A stretch of DNA of 64,000 nt from contig CAJQTI010000006.1 of assembly GCA_905618915.1 (NCBI GenBank), forward strand, positions 1-64,000. Reading direction: 5' to 3'. The position numbers were made by a program, and so were the translations under genes. The stretch's first letter is position 1. Every line of letters starts with the position of its first letter. The notes beneath the pieces were generated by a model, which did not search any database, was not told where the DNA came from, and saw nothing but the letters and a program-made list of their open reading frames with translations. Of the stretch, positions 24,644 to 32,864 are shown one piece after another. The stretch comes from an uncultured Candidatus Pelagibacter sp. Its GTDB lineage: Bacteria > Pseudomonadota > Alphaproteobacteria > Pelagibacterales > Pelagibacteraceae.

Positions 24644-25789
24644 ATGTACTTTAAAAGTTCAAGAGCTGAGGCTGTTGAGGAATTAAATCATTTTATTGAA
24701 AATAATCTTTTAGAATATTCCAAGTTAAGAAATTTTGATTTTGGTCCTCAAAAAAGAGATAACACCTCATGTCTTTCACCTTATGTAACCCATGGTTTAA
24801 TTAATGAGGTGGAGATTATTAATAGATCATTAAAAAGATTTTCATTTGTAAAAAATGAGAAATTTATTCAAGAGGTACTGTGGCGGGTTTATTGGAAAGG
24901 ATGGCTTGAATTAAGACCTAATGTCTGGACAGACTACTTGGAAGAATTAAAAGATATTAAAGAAAACTTTAAAGATAATAAAGATTACCTAGACGCTATA
25001 GAGGGCAAAACGAATATTGAATGTTTTAATGAATGGGTCAATGAACTTAAAGAATTTAACTATCTTCATAATCATACAAGAATGTGGTTTGCTAGTATTT
25101 GGATTTTTACATTAAATTTACCTTGGCAGCTAGGTGCTGAACTTTTTATGAAACATCTCTTTGACGGAGATGCTGCATCTAATACCTTAGGTTGGAGATG
25201 GGTTGCTGGAATTCAAACACAGGGGAAAAATTATTTAGCTACAGAATGGAATATAAAAAAATTTACCAATGATCGATTTCCGAATATTAAAATAAATGAA
25301 GAAGCTGCTCCAAAAATTACTAAAAAAAGCTACACAATTACAGAAAAAAGCTTTACTAACCCTCATTTATTAGAAGACAAGGTGTTATTAGTATTTGATA
25401 ACAATCTTTCAATGGAGTTCACTGAATTTAAGGGTCACAACTTTAAAAAAATCTTAATAATTTCCAATACAAATGAAACACGACAGATTCAATTAAGTGA
25501 AAATACAATAAATTTTAAAACTCTTTTAATTGACGACCAGTTAAATAGGCTTAAAGAAAAATCAATTACAGCAGAAGTAATTAAAATTGATGAACTTAAG
25601 AATATTAAAGAAACAGTTTATGCACTTTATCCAACTGTAGGAGAAAATTTAGACTACTTACAACTTAATGAATTAAAGAATATTGAATTTATTTATCGTG
25701 AAATAGATCAATTTTCATGGCAGTTTTGTAATAAAGGTTTTTTTAATTTTAAAAATTATATACCCAAGATAGTTACAAAGTTTAATTAA
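24644..25789 (+). CDS. Photolyase/cryptochrome-like FAD-binding protein with the FAD domain first
   Basis: This 381-aa flavoprotein is related to DNA photolyases. Residues about 30-215 match the photolyase FAD-binding domain (LSPYVTHGLI, EVLWRVYWKGW, FDGDAASNTLGWRWVAGIQ). The usual N-terminal antenna-binding Rossmann domain is missing. Instead a 140-residue alpha/beta region follows the FAD domain (about 240-381, beginning DKVLLVFD), so domain order is reversed. It may repair DNA, sense light or do neither. It lies between argG and a DsbA-like gene on the same strand. Other photolyase-like genes lie 4 kb away. Confidence 0.8.
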   Translation: MYFKSSRAEAVEELNHFIENNLLEYSKLRNFDFGPQKRDNTSCLSPYVTHGLINEVEIINRSLKRFSFVKNEKFIQEVLWRVYWKGWLELRPNVWTDYLEELKDIKENFKDNKDYLDAIEGKTNIECFNEWVNELKEFNYLHNHTRMWFASIWIFTLNLPWQLGAELFMKHLFDGDAASNTLGWRWVAGIQTQGKNYLATEWNIKKFTNDRFPNIKINEEAAPKITKKSYTITEKSFTNPHLLEDKVLLVFDNNLSMEFTEFKGHNFKKILIISNTNETRQIQLSENTINFKTLLIDDQLNRLKEKSITAEVIKIDELKNIKETVYALYPTVGENLDYLQLNELKNIEFIYREIDQFSWQFCNKGFFNFKNYIPKIVTKFN

Positions 25790-25792
25790 AAA

Positions 25793-26410
25793 ATGATTAT
25801 AAAAGTATTTGCAGATACAATTTGTGGTTGGTGTTTTATTGGTCAGACAAAACTAAATAAAGCTGTAAAAAATTTTCCTGAAACTAAGTTTGAGATAAAG
25901 CATGTTCCATTTCAATTAAATCCAGATATGCCAAAAGAAGGAATTGAAAGAGATCAATATTTAAAAATGAAATTTGGTGGGAAAGAATTTGCTCAACCAA
26001 TGTACGATCGAATGACTGAAGAGGCCAATAAAGTAGGTCTTAATTTTAACATTAATAATATTAAAAAAACACCTAATACAGTGCTTTCTCATCTGTTGAT
26101 CAAATTAGCTAAGCAGACAAATGTACAAAATCAGGTTAAAGAAAAAATATATCACTCATACTTTGTTGAAGGTCTTGATATTGGAAATAAAGAAATTTTA
26201 ATTAATATTGCAATAGAATTTAATATTAAAGAAAGTGAGGTGAATAATTTTTTCAATCCAAACAATGTTGAAAAAGTAAATTCTTATGTTGGTATTGCAA
26301 AAGAAAAAGAAATTAATGGTGTCCCCTTCTTTGAAATTGGAAAAGATGTTATTTCAGGAGCTCAAAGTTCTGCAAACTTAGAAAATCTAATAAAAGCTAA
26401 CTTAGAGTAA
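25793..26410 (+). CDS. DsbA family oxidoreductase (FrnE-like)
   Basis: This 205-aa thioredoxin-fold protein has an inserted helical domain. The active site is CGWC (residues 11-14, DTICGWCFIG), and the cis-Pro loop is GVPFFEIG near residue 176. It has no signal peptide, so it is cytoplasmic like FrnE and 2-hydroxychromene-2-carboxylate isomerase relatives. FrnE-type proteins act as disulfide isomerases under oxidative stress. It directly follows the photolyase-like gene (3 bp). Confidence 0.87.
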   Translation: MIIKVFADTICGWCFIGQTKLNKAVKNFPETKFEIKHVPFQLNPDMPKEGIERDQYLKMKFGGKEFAQPMYDRMTEEANKVGLNFNINNIKKTPNTVLSHLLIKLAKQTNVQNQVKEKIYHSYFVEGLDIGNKEILINIAIEFNIKESEVNNFFNPNNVEKVNSYVGIAKEKEINGVPFFEIGKDVISGAQSSANLENLIKANLE

Positions 26411-26465
26411 TAAACTGGACAAATAGACCTTTGTTTTATTCTTGAAAAACAATTAAAATAATAAA

Positions 26466-26924
26466 ATGGAATCATTAAAAAATTGGATGATAGATAGTGC
26501 CAACATCTTATTTGATGATAGTAAAAATGATTTAAGAGCATTACCAAGATCAGTGAGGTTACAAATTCTATTGGTTTTAAGTTTTGTTTGGACAACTGTT
26601 TTTAGTCTTTATATATTTTCTTATTCAACTTTTGCTTTTGGTTGGGCTGGTCTCTATGTTGCGCACGTCGGTTTAATATTTGCAGTTTATATGACCTTCA
26701 AGCAGTTTCATAAAGCTGAAGAAAAGTCTAATAGTGTATTTCAAACAAAAAATTTTGACCCTTTTAAGATAATGGTAATAGTTTTTGTAATTGTGTTTAT
26801 CTTTATATTTTCTAAAGGAATAGAGGTTTTAACAAGTCCAAATCCTAACTCTTATTCAATTCCCTATGATGGACCGTCTAAATCAGTGTTGGAAAAGTGG
26901 CTACCTTTTAGTAAGGTAAAATGA
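26466..26924 (+). CDS. Membrane protein of unknown function
   Basis: I do not recognise a family for this 152-aa protein. It has a soluble, mildly charged N-terminus (about 35 residues), two adjacent hydrophobic segments (about 38-58 and 62-80), a charged loop, a third segment (about 98-118), and a short polar tail. The reading frame overlaps the psiE-like gene by 4 bp (ATGA), so the two are translated together, and a 55-bp gap separates it from the DsbA-like gene. It may be a partner of the PsiE-like protein. Confidence 0.75.
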   Translation: MESLKNWMIDSANILFDDSKNDLRALPRSVRLQILLVLSFVWTTVFSLYIFSYSTFAFGWAGLYVAHVGLIFAVYMTFKQFHKAEEKSNSVFQTKNFDPFKIMVIVFVIVFIFIFSKGIEVLTSPNPNSYSIPYDGPSKSVLEKWLPFSKVK

Positions 26925-27301
26925 TGGAAAAAATTGCTAAAACCTTACAGCTAGTATTATTAAGTATTATTTTAATTAGTACGGTAATAGCTGTTGTTAT
27001 GGAAATTAAGAACATGTTTCTAAATCAATCTGTAATGTTAGCTGACCTTCTATTGATGTTTCTATACTTAGAGGTATTGGCAATGGTTAGAGTTTTTTGG
27101 TCTCAGCAATCCATCAGTATTACCCTGCCTCTTTTGATTGCTATCACTGCATTAGCACGGTTTATTATATTGCAAGGAAAAGAAATGGATCCTTCTGCGT
27201 TAGTTTATGAAGCGGTTGCAATCGTCTTAATAGCATCAGCTATAGTTATTCTAAGACTAAGACACAGTGACAAGCTGGGTCTTAAAAAAAGAAAAAAATA
27301 A
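26921..27301 (+). CDS. PsiE family membrane protein
   Basis: This 126-aa protein has four predicted membrane helices and matches the phosphate-starvation-inducible PsiE family in length and pattern: EIKNMF after helix 1, LYLEVLAMVRVFW, ARFIILQGKEMDP, and a basic tail. PsiE function is not known. No Pho-box-like element is evident upstream because the gene is coupled to the previous one. It is convergent with the amidotransferase gene. Confidence 0.8.
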   Translation: MMEKIAKTLQLVLLSIILISTVIAVVMEIKNMFLNQSVMLADLLLMFLYLEVLAMVRVFWSQQSISITLPLLIAITALARFIILQGKEMDPSALVYEAVAIVLIASAIVILRLRHSDKLGLKKRKK

Positions 27302-27304
27302 ATA

Positions 27305-28033
27305 TTATTTAGAAATAATTTTATCCCTGAAATTTGAGTATAAAATTCTTGAGTAGTCATTCATACTTTGCATATTGTCTTTTGCAGCTTTATCAAATTT
27401 ATCTAGAGCACCTTCACCTAATTGACCCTCTAAAGCCTGTTTATATTCAGGAACACAACCCCATTCATTAACTGTTGTATCCTTAATTTCTATATGAAAT
27501 TGGATTCCATAAGCATGGTTTTGATATTTAAAAATCTGATATTTAGTAACTGGAGATGAAGCTAAAATTGTTACCTCTTTATTGCTATCAAGACCATCAA
27601 CCTCATAAGAATGCCATTGCAAACTTTTAATCTTTTCAGGAAAAGCAGAGAACAAAATATCATTTTCTTTTTCTTTAGAAAAATTTATATCCATCATTCC
27701 AATTTCTGGGGTTTTGGATTGCACAACCTTACCACCAACAACTTCACCCAACAACTGACAACCTAGACAAAATCCTAAATAAGGTTTTTTAAGATCAACA
27801 ACAAATTCTTTAATTTTTCTTTTTTCATCAACTAACCAAGGATATTCTTTTTCCATATGAGTGTCCATGGGACCTCCCATGCAAAACATGCCATCAAACT
27901 TTGTCAAATCACTTGGTATCTTCTCACCGTCATCTAATTCTATGGTAGTCAAATTAACATTATCAGCCAACATTAAATCTTTGATATAACCTGGGTCTTC
28001 AATTTTGATATGTTGTAAGACAATTATATTCAT
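27305..28033 (-). CDS. Class I glutamine amidotransferase-like protein
   Basis: This stand-alone class I amidotransferase domain has 242 aa. The nucleophile elbow is GFCLGCQLLG near residue 91, and the catalytic His is in YGIQFHIEI near residue 180. It resembles GuaA-N-like proteins of the gamma-glutamyl hydrolase/GMP-synthase amidotransferase-related group. No synthase partner is adjacent, so the substrate is unknown. It is the distal gene of the minus-strand run that starts with the photolyase gene. Confidence 0.87.
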   Translation of the reverse strand: MNIIVLQHIKIEDPGYIKDLMLADNVNLTTIELDDGEKIPSDLTKFDGMFCMGGPMDTHMEKEYPWLVDEKRKIKEFVVDLKKPYLGFCLGCQLLGEVVGGKVVQSKTPEIGMMDINFSKEKENDILFSAFPEKIKSLQWHSYEVDGLDSNKEVTILASSPVTKYQIFKYQNHAYGIQFHIEIKDTTVNEWGCVPEYKQALEGQLGEGALDKFDKAAKDNMQSMNDYSRILYSNFRDKIISK

Positions 28034-28076
28034 TACTAAATTTATACTAATTTAGAATGCTCTCTAGAACAATATC

Positions 28077-28700
28077 TTAAGCTAAAAAAGTTTTTAGTCC
28101 GTCTAAAATATATTGAACACTTAGCCCTGCTAGAATGATTGCTATTACCCTTGAAATTACACTAATTATCTTTTTATTAATTATTTTTGAAGATTTTGAA
28201 GCAATAAAAAAAATCATAAAAGTTAAAAGCAAAACTAAAACTAATGCTAATATTCCAACAGCTTGATTTGTAAAATTATTACCTATATCTGAAACAGAAA
28301 CAATAACAGAGGTAATCCCCGCTGGCCCAGCTATCAATGGTGTGGCTAAAGGAAATACACTTACTCTTTCTGAATTATATTCAAGGTCACCTTCTTTTCT
28401 TTGCTGTCTCTTATCAAACAGCATCTCCATAGAAATCAAAAATAAAATAATCCCACCTGCAATTGTAAAAGCTGGAAAAGATATGTTTAAATATCTTAGT
28501 AAAGAGCTTCCGAGTAATGCAAAAAATAGCAGTATAACAGCTGCAATTGTTGTGGCACTTAAGGCTGTTTTAATCTTATCTTTAGTCTCCATGTGCTGAG
28601 TAACAATTAAGAATAGTGGCGTTGTTCCTAATGGATCAATAACAATAAAATATAAGAAAAAGGTTTGAATAAAAATTTCAAGCATTGTGGTGCTTAACAC
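28077..28700 (-). CDS. MarC family integral membrane protein
   Basis: This 207-aa protein has six hydrophobic segments and the family motifs FIVIDPLGTTPLFL near the N-terminus and PLATPLIAGPAGITSV in the middle. MarC proteins are of unknown function and are not proven drug transporters. It lies 11 bp downstream of the YqaA-type gene on the same strand. Confidence 0.92.
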   Translation of the reverse strand: MLSTTMLEIFIQTFFLYFIVIDPLGTTPLFLIVTQHMETKDKIKTALSATTIAAVILLFFALLGSSLLRYLNISFPAFTIAGGIILFLISMEMLFDKRQQRKEGDLEYNSERVSVFPLATPLIAGPAGITSVIVSVSDIGNNFTNQAVGILALVLVLLLTFMIFFIASKSSKIINKKIISVISRVIAIILAGLSVQYILDGLKTFLA

Positions 28701-28711
28701 AATAAGTAAAA

Positions 28712-29128
28712 TTAGCTAAGCAAATAAAAAATAACCAAATACCTACTAACTTTTCCGATTGTTACTAAGATTAAAAACTCTACAAACTTAACTCTAAGCA
28801 ATCCTGCTGCTAGTGTTAATGGATCTCCAATAATCGGTACCCAAGCAAATAATAATGACCATCTTCCAAATTTATTAAACCACTTAGAAGATTTTTCTAT
28901 TTGTTCATCTTTAAATGGAAACCATTTTTTTTTTGAGAGTTTTCTTGAATAAAAACCTAAAATCCAATTAATAACTGAACCCAAAACATTTCCCAGACTT
29001 GCAACAATTAATAACAATAAATTATCATAATTAGATGTTGCCACTAAGCCAGCTAACGTTAGTTCAGATGAAAATGGTAAGATAGTAGCTGCTAAAAAGG
29101 ATATTATAAATAAAGATAAATAAATCAT
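28712..29128 (-). CDS. YqaA family (DedA/SNARE-associated) membrane protein
   Basis: This small DedA-superfamily membrane protein has a core PFSSELTLAGLV, a GNVLGSVINWILG segment and WVPIIGDPLTLAAGLLR, diagnostic of YqaA. The ORF track starts at a TTG (29149), but an ATG at 29128 forms an ATGA overlap with the stop of the DUF2256 gene. I take this as the start, giving 138 aa. DedA-superfamily members move lipids or support membrane homeostasis. This protein's role is not known. Confidence 0.88.
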   Translation of the reverse strand: MIYLSLFIISFLAATILPFSSELTLAGLVATSNYDNLLLLIVASLGNVLGSVINWILGFYSRKLSKKKWFPFKDEQIEKSSKWFNKFGRWSLLFAWVPIIGDPLTLAAGLLRVKFVEFLILVTIGKVSRYLVIFYLLS

Positions 29129-29247
29129 CCAGAGCACTTCTTGGAACAATATTTAACCTTATCCCAATTTAGCTTCCACTTTTTTCGCCATGTAAAAGGT
29201 CTCTTACAGGTAATACAAATCTTTGAGGGTAGATTTTCTTTTTTCAA
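29125..29247 (-). CDS. DUF2256 zinc-ribbon mini-protein (missed by the ORF track)
   Basis: Translating the minus strand between the ABM-like and YqaA genes gives a 40-aa protein with a TTG start one base after the ABM-like stop. It matches DUF2256: LPSKICITCKRPFTWRKKW, then YCSKKC. The four cysteines (residues 11, 14, 34, 38) form a likely zinc site. In other bacteria DUF2256 genes sit beside cryptochrome/photolyase genes, as here. The rare TTG start and small size explain why it was missed. The alternative start upstream in the frame would be an ATT codon. Confidence 0.85.
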   Translation of the reverse strand: MKKENLPSKICITCKRPFTWRKKWKLNWDKVKYCSKKCSG

Positions 29248-29248
29248 T

Positions 29249-29572
29249 TTAAATTTCTTTAAAATTTTTTTTCCATTTTTTTATTGCATCTTCCCAACTC
29301 GGCATTAGGTCGTCTTCATATCCATAAACAGAACCTGTTCCAATAGATCTAAAATTCTTCATTGCCAACGCATGATATTTACCTCTTAAATAATCCATCA
29401 TCTTATTCTCCCAAGCAGTTAGAGTATGATAATACTTATTGATCTTTTTTGAGTCACAAAACAAATTACCATTCGCTTTTCTTGCTGCTGCAAAACTTGG
29501 TGTTGTGTATCTCATAAATCTTAACATTCCAAAAAAGCCTTTAACTTTTATACCTGTTATAGAAATATACAT
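29249..29572 (-). CDS. ABM/DUF3291-like protein
   Basis: This 107-aa protein resembles the dimeric alpha+beta barrel (antibiotic biosynthesis monooxygenase or spheroidene-monooxygenase-like) proteins. It starts ISITGIKVKGFFGMLRF, and HTLTAWENKMMDYLRG fits the W-containing strand-helix of this fold. No cofactor or substrate can be read from it. Its start overlaps the last base of the photolyase gene, so it belongs to the same mRNA. Confidence 0.7.
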   Translation of the reverse strand: MYISITGIKVKGFFGMLRFMRYTTPSFAAARKANGNLFCDSKKINKYYHTLTAWENKMMDYLRGKYHALAMKNFRSIGTGSVYGYEDDLMPSWEDAIKKWKKNFKEI

Positions 29573-31062
29573 TATGCAGTATTTAATTTAATAAATTTAT
29601 CTGCTTCAGACAAAATCATTTTTTTTCTTTCATCTTTCATTTTATCAAATACATAAACCATCATTGATAATCTGGGGTTCTTTAAAAAAAATTTTCTATT
29701 TTTATCTATAAATCTCCAATAAAGGCCGTCCATCGTATTACACCATTCGCCTTTTTTAAAATCCATCATCTTCATAAAGTAACTTGATCCACAGATGTAT
29801 GGTTTTGTTGCAAAAATACCTCCATCACTAAACAGACCCATTCCATAAACATTAGGAACCATCACCCAGTCAGAAGAATCTACAAACATCTCCATAAACC
29901 ACTTGTAAACAATAGTTGGTTTCACCTCACAAAGGTTCATTATATTTGATAAAATCATCAATCTTTCAATATGATGAGACCAGCCGTGGTTAACTGCATT
30001 CTTAATTGCATGATCCAATGGAGGCAAACCTGTTGTGCCCTCATACCAAGAATTTTTCATTTTTCTTTCATGTTTGAAAAAATTTTTAGTTTCCATTTCA
30101 TCAGAGTAACCTTGATAAATTCCACGCATAAACTCTCTCCAGCCAATTATCTGACGAATATAACCTTCTAGCGAGTTCATTCTAATTTTGTGTTTTTTAT
30201 GAAATTCTAAAATTTTTTGAATGATAATTTCAGGAGTTATCAATCCTAAATTAATGTACGGACTTAATGCACTATGAAATAAAATATTGTCTTTTTGATT
30301 AACAGCATCTTCGTAGTCACCAAATAAATTTGATTTTTCTTTAATAAAAAAATCTAAAAGTTTAACAACATCACTGTATTCAGTTGCAAGCCAAAAATCA
30401 CTTGTGTTACCAGGATGATCTTTAAAAAACTTTTCAATAATAGGTTTTAATTTTTTAGTATGACTGGTTTCGTTAATTTTTGGAAATTTTGGTATTAATA
30501 TATCTTTCGGTAACTTATTTCTATTATCTTCATCAAAACTCCATTTACCTCCAATAGGATTTCCATCTGCTCCCATTAATATTCCAGATTTTTTACGAAC
30601 CTCCTTATAAAATGTTGCCATAAAAGGTTTTTTTGATTTTGCTAAATAATTTTTAAACTCATCTCTTGAATTTAGAAACATTGGAGTTTGAACAATATTC
30701 CAGTTAATTTTTTCTTTTTTTAAAAATTGCGAAATTTTCTTTTCAAAAAATTTATCCTCAACCTCAAAGCTTGAAATTTCAGTAATTCTTTTTTTATCAA
30801 TGATAATTTTTAATTTCTTAAAATAAGTGTCTTTAAAATTTTTGTCCTCAATTTTAGAATATTCAACTTTGTACTTATTCACCTTAAGCATGTCCGCATA
30901 AGACCTCATAGAAGATAGAAATAGCAGTATCTTTTGCTTATGATGCTTTTCATAAGTGCATAGTTCATAGTCTTCTGCCATGTAAAAAGAGTGGTCCTTT
31001 TTGAAGCGGTCTACGTATTTTAATGGAAATAATTGATTGCCAAGTATAAAAAACAATTTCAT
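29572..31062 (-). CDS. CryB/PhrB-type photolyase-related protein (no Fe-S cysteines)
   Basis: This 496-aa protein belongs to the prokaryotic (6-4) photolyase/FeS-BCP family. It has an N-terminal antenna-type domain starting LFFILGNQLFP and a FAD-binding helical half with RQIIGWREFMRGIY, HIERLMILSN and VPNVYGMGLFSDGG. The [4Fe-4S] ligands of characterised members are not visible: the CxxC site reads KKGE in MDFKKGEWC, the loop after it is about ten residues shorter, and the upstream Cys region reads GLPPLDHAI. The enzyme probably repairs (6-4) photoproducts or senses blue light. It is first in an operon with DUF2256. Confidence 0.87.
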   Translation of the reverse strand: MKLFFILGNQLFPLKYVDRFKKDHSFYMAEDYELCTYEKHHKQKILLFLSSMRSYADMLKVNKYKVEYSKIEDKNFKDTYFKKLKIIIDKKRITEISSFEVEDKFFEKKISQFLKKEKINWNIVQTPMFLNSRDEFKNYLAKSKKPFMATFYKEVRKKSGILMGADGNPIGGKWSFDEDNRNKLPKDILIPKFPKINETSHTKKLKPIIEKFFKDHPGNTSDFWLATEYSDVVKLLDFFIKEKSNLFGDYEDAVNQKDNILFHSALSPYINLGLITPEIIIQKILEFHKKHKIRMNSLEGYIRQIIGWREFMRGIYQGYSDEMETKNFFKHERKMKNSWYEGTTGLPPLDHAIKNAVNHGWSHHIERLMILSNIMNLCEVKPTIVYKWFMEMFVDSSDWVMVPNVYGMGLFSDGGIFATKPYICGSSYFMKMMDFKKGEWCNTMDGLYWRFIDKNRKFFLKNPRLSMMVYVFDKMKDERKKMILSEADKFIKLNTA

Positions 31063-31089
31063 AAGTAAATATAACTAAATAAAAATTAT

Positions 31090-31800
31090 ATGTCAGAAAA
31101 ATATCTTATTTTTGGTGCGACAGGTTCTGTAGGTTCTAGCTTAGCTGAACAGCTAAAAAATTCAGGTAATGATATTCATTTAGTTGCAAGAAATGAAAGT
31201 GAAGTTAAAGCAATTGCAGAAAAATTAGGCTGCTCACATACGGTTGCTGATGTTTTAGAAGATGGGTTTATAGAAAAAGTAAAATCAGATGTTAATGACA
31301 TCAGGGGTATCGCTTACTGTGTTGGCTCTATTGATTTAAAACCATTAAGAATGGTTACAGAAGCTGATATGAATAAATGTATGAAACTAAACCTTTATTC
31401 AGCCATTGAAGCTATAAAAGGATTTCAAGAAAGTTTAAAAAAGAACAAAGGTTCAGTAGTTTTATTTTCAACTGTTGCCGCTCAAAGAGGTTTTACTAAT
31501 CACACAATTATTGCTTCTGCTAAAGCTGCTGTTGAAGGATTAACTGTTACACTGGCTGCTGAGTTTGCTCCACATATTAGGGTAAATTGTATTGCACCAA
31601 GTTTATCAAAATCTAAAATCGCAGAACCAATGTTAAAAAATCCTGCAATTGCAGAAGGGATTGCTAAAGCTCATCCTCTTAAAAGACTGGGTGAAGGAAA
31701 AGATTCTGCAGCGCTTGCTAAATTTTTAATTACTGAAGAGAGTTCTTGGATTACTGGACAAATAATCGCCGTTGATGGTGGTAGATCTAAATTATCTTAA
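31090..31800 (+). CDS. Short-chain dehydrogenase-like protein lacking the catalytic Tyr
   Basis: This 236-aa SDR-fold protein has the cofactor motif GATGSVG (9-15), Asn101, Ser127 (FSTVAA) and Lys145. The active-site YxxxK reads IASAK, so Ile141 replaces the catalytic tyrosine. The rest of the fold is intact (IRVNCIAPSL, ITGQIIAVDGGRS). It is divergent from the photolyase gene with only 27 bp between them. Similar SDR-like genes accompany cry/phr genes in light-regulated clusters of other bacteria. It may bind a nucleotide without classic reductase chemistry. Confidence 0.85.
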   Translation: MSEKYLIFGATGSVGSSLAEQLKNSGNDIHLVARNESEVKAIAEKLGCSHTVADVLEDGFIEKVKSDVNDIRGIAYCVGSIDLKPLRMVTEADMNKCMKLNLYSAIEAIKGFQESLKKNKGSVVLFSTVAAQRGFTNHTIIASAKAAVEGLTVTLAAEFAPHIRVNCIAPSLSKSKIAEPMLKNPAIAEGIAKAHPLKRLGEGKDSAALAKFLITEESSWITGQIIAVDGGRSKLS

Positions 31801-32849
31801 TCAGAAATTATATTTTTTAATGGAGTTATTTCTCCAACTTTAAATATAATTGCATCTTCTTTATTAAAGCCATACTTTTCTGCACTAGCCTTAAATCTCA
31901 CTGGTGGTTCCATAATCGGCTCCAAAGATAAAACAAAAGTTCCCCAATGTGTTCCCATAACCTTTTTACTTCTTAAATCTTTAGCTACATTTAAAGCTTC
32001 TTCTGGCGTTGTGTGATAAATCGATTTATCAAACATAGGCTTAAAGTCATAAGCTCCAATATTAATCATTGTTAAATCAATTGGACCATATTTTTCACCT
32101 AATTCTTTATAAATATTTCCGTAACCAGTATCACAAGCGAATAAGATTTTTTTACCCTTATATTCAATTAAGAAATTACCCCAGAGTGTTTTGTTCATAT
32201 CTGTTAGGCTTCTTTTAGACCAATGAACAGCTGGGAGTAATGTTACTTTTAAATCCTCATTAACTTTAATTTCTTCATACCAATCTATTTCATTTACATC
32301 TTTAAATTTATTTTTTGTAAAGTATTTTCCAAGATTTAGAGGTGTTAAAACTTTTGTATCTTTAAACGGGTACTTTCTAATAGTTCCCATATCTTGATGA
32401 TCATAATGATTATGTGTTAATAATAATAAATCAGTCTTTGGAATTTCATCTAAATTTAAGGCTGGCTCAGTGAATCTATCTGGACCAAAAATTAAGGGTC
32501 CTGCATTTTTAGAGAATAAAGGATCTGTTATTATCGTTGTATCTCCTAACTTAATTAAGTATGTAGCATGACCAATCCAAGCAATATAATCTTCATTTTT
32601 ATATTTTTCTAAATCAGATAAAACTTTCTCTTTATCTACAACATGTTCTTTTGGAACAGTCATGTCTATTTTCTTTTTCAATTTAATGAATTGTGTGTAT
32701 GAAAACTTGGCTTGGCCAGTTCTAACTGGCGATCCTTCTGGATTTCTAAAAGTTCCATCTGGTAAATGATGATAAGGTTTTTTTTCCATAGCAATTATTG
32801 AAGAGTTATAAATAATAATTGAGAATAAGAAAATTAAAAATCTTACCAT
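31797..32849 (-). CDS. MBL-fold metallo-hydrolase (NAPE-PLD/UlaG-like), exported
   Basis: This 350-aa metallo-beta-lactamase-fold enzyme has an N-terminal hydrophobic signal or anchor (about 1-20). The metal site LTHNHYDHQD is present, with further ligands in VHWSKRS and GTHWGTF. The fold and WIGHATYLIKLG start resemble N-acyl-phosphatidylethanolamine phospholipase D-like or UlaG-like hydrolases, so a lipid or phosphodiester substrate is possible. Its stop overlaps the SDR stop by 4 bp in convergent orientation. Confidence 0.85.
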   Translation of the reverse strand: MVRFLIFLFSIIIYNSSIIAMEKKPYHHLPDGTFRNPEGSPVRTGQAKFSYTQFIKLKKKIDMTVPKEHVVDKEKVLSDLEKYKNEDYIAWIGHATYLIKLGDTTIITDPLFSKNAGPLIFGPDRFTEPALNLDEIPKTDLLLLTHNHYDHQDMGTIRKYPFKDTKVLTPLNLGKYFTKNKFKDVNEIDWYEEIKVNEDLKVTLLPAVHWSKRSLTDMNKTLWGNFLIEYKGKKILFACDTGYGNIYKELGEKYGPIDLTMINIGAYDFKPMFDKSIYHTTPEEALNVAKDLRSKKVMGTHWGTFVLSLEPIMEPPVRFKASAEKYGFNKEDAIIFKVGEITPLKNIISD

Positions 32850-32864
32850 TTATAGTGGTAATTT

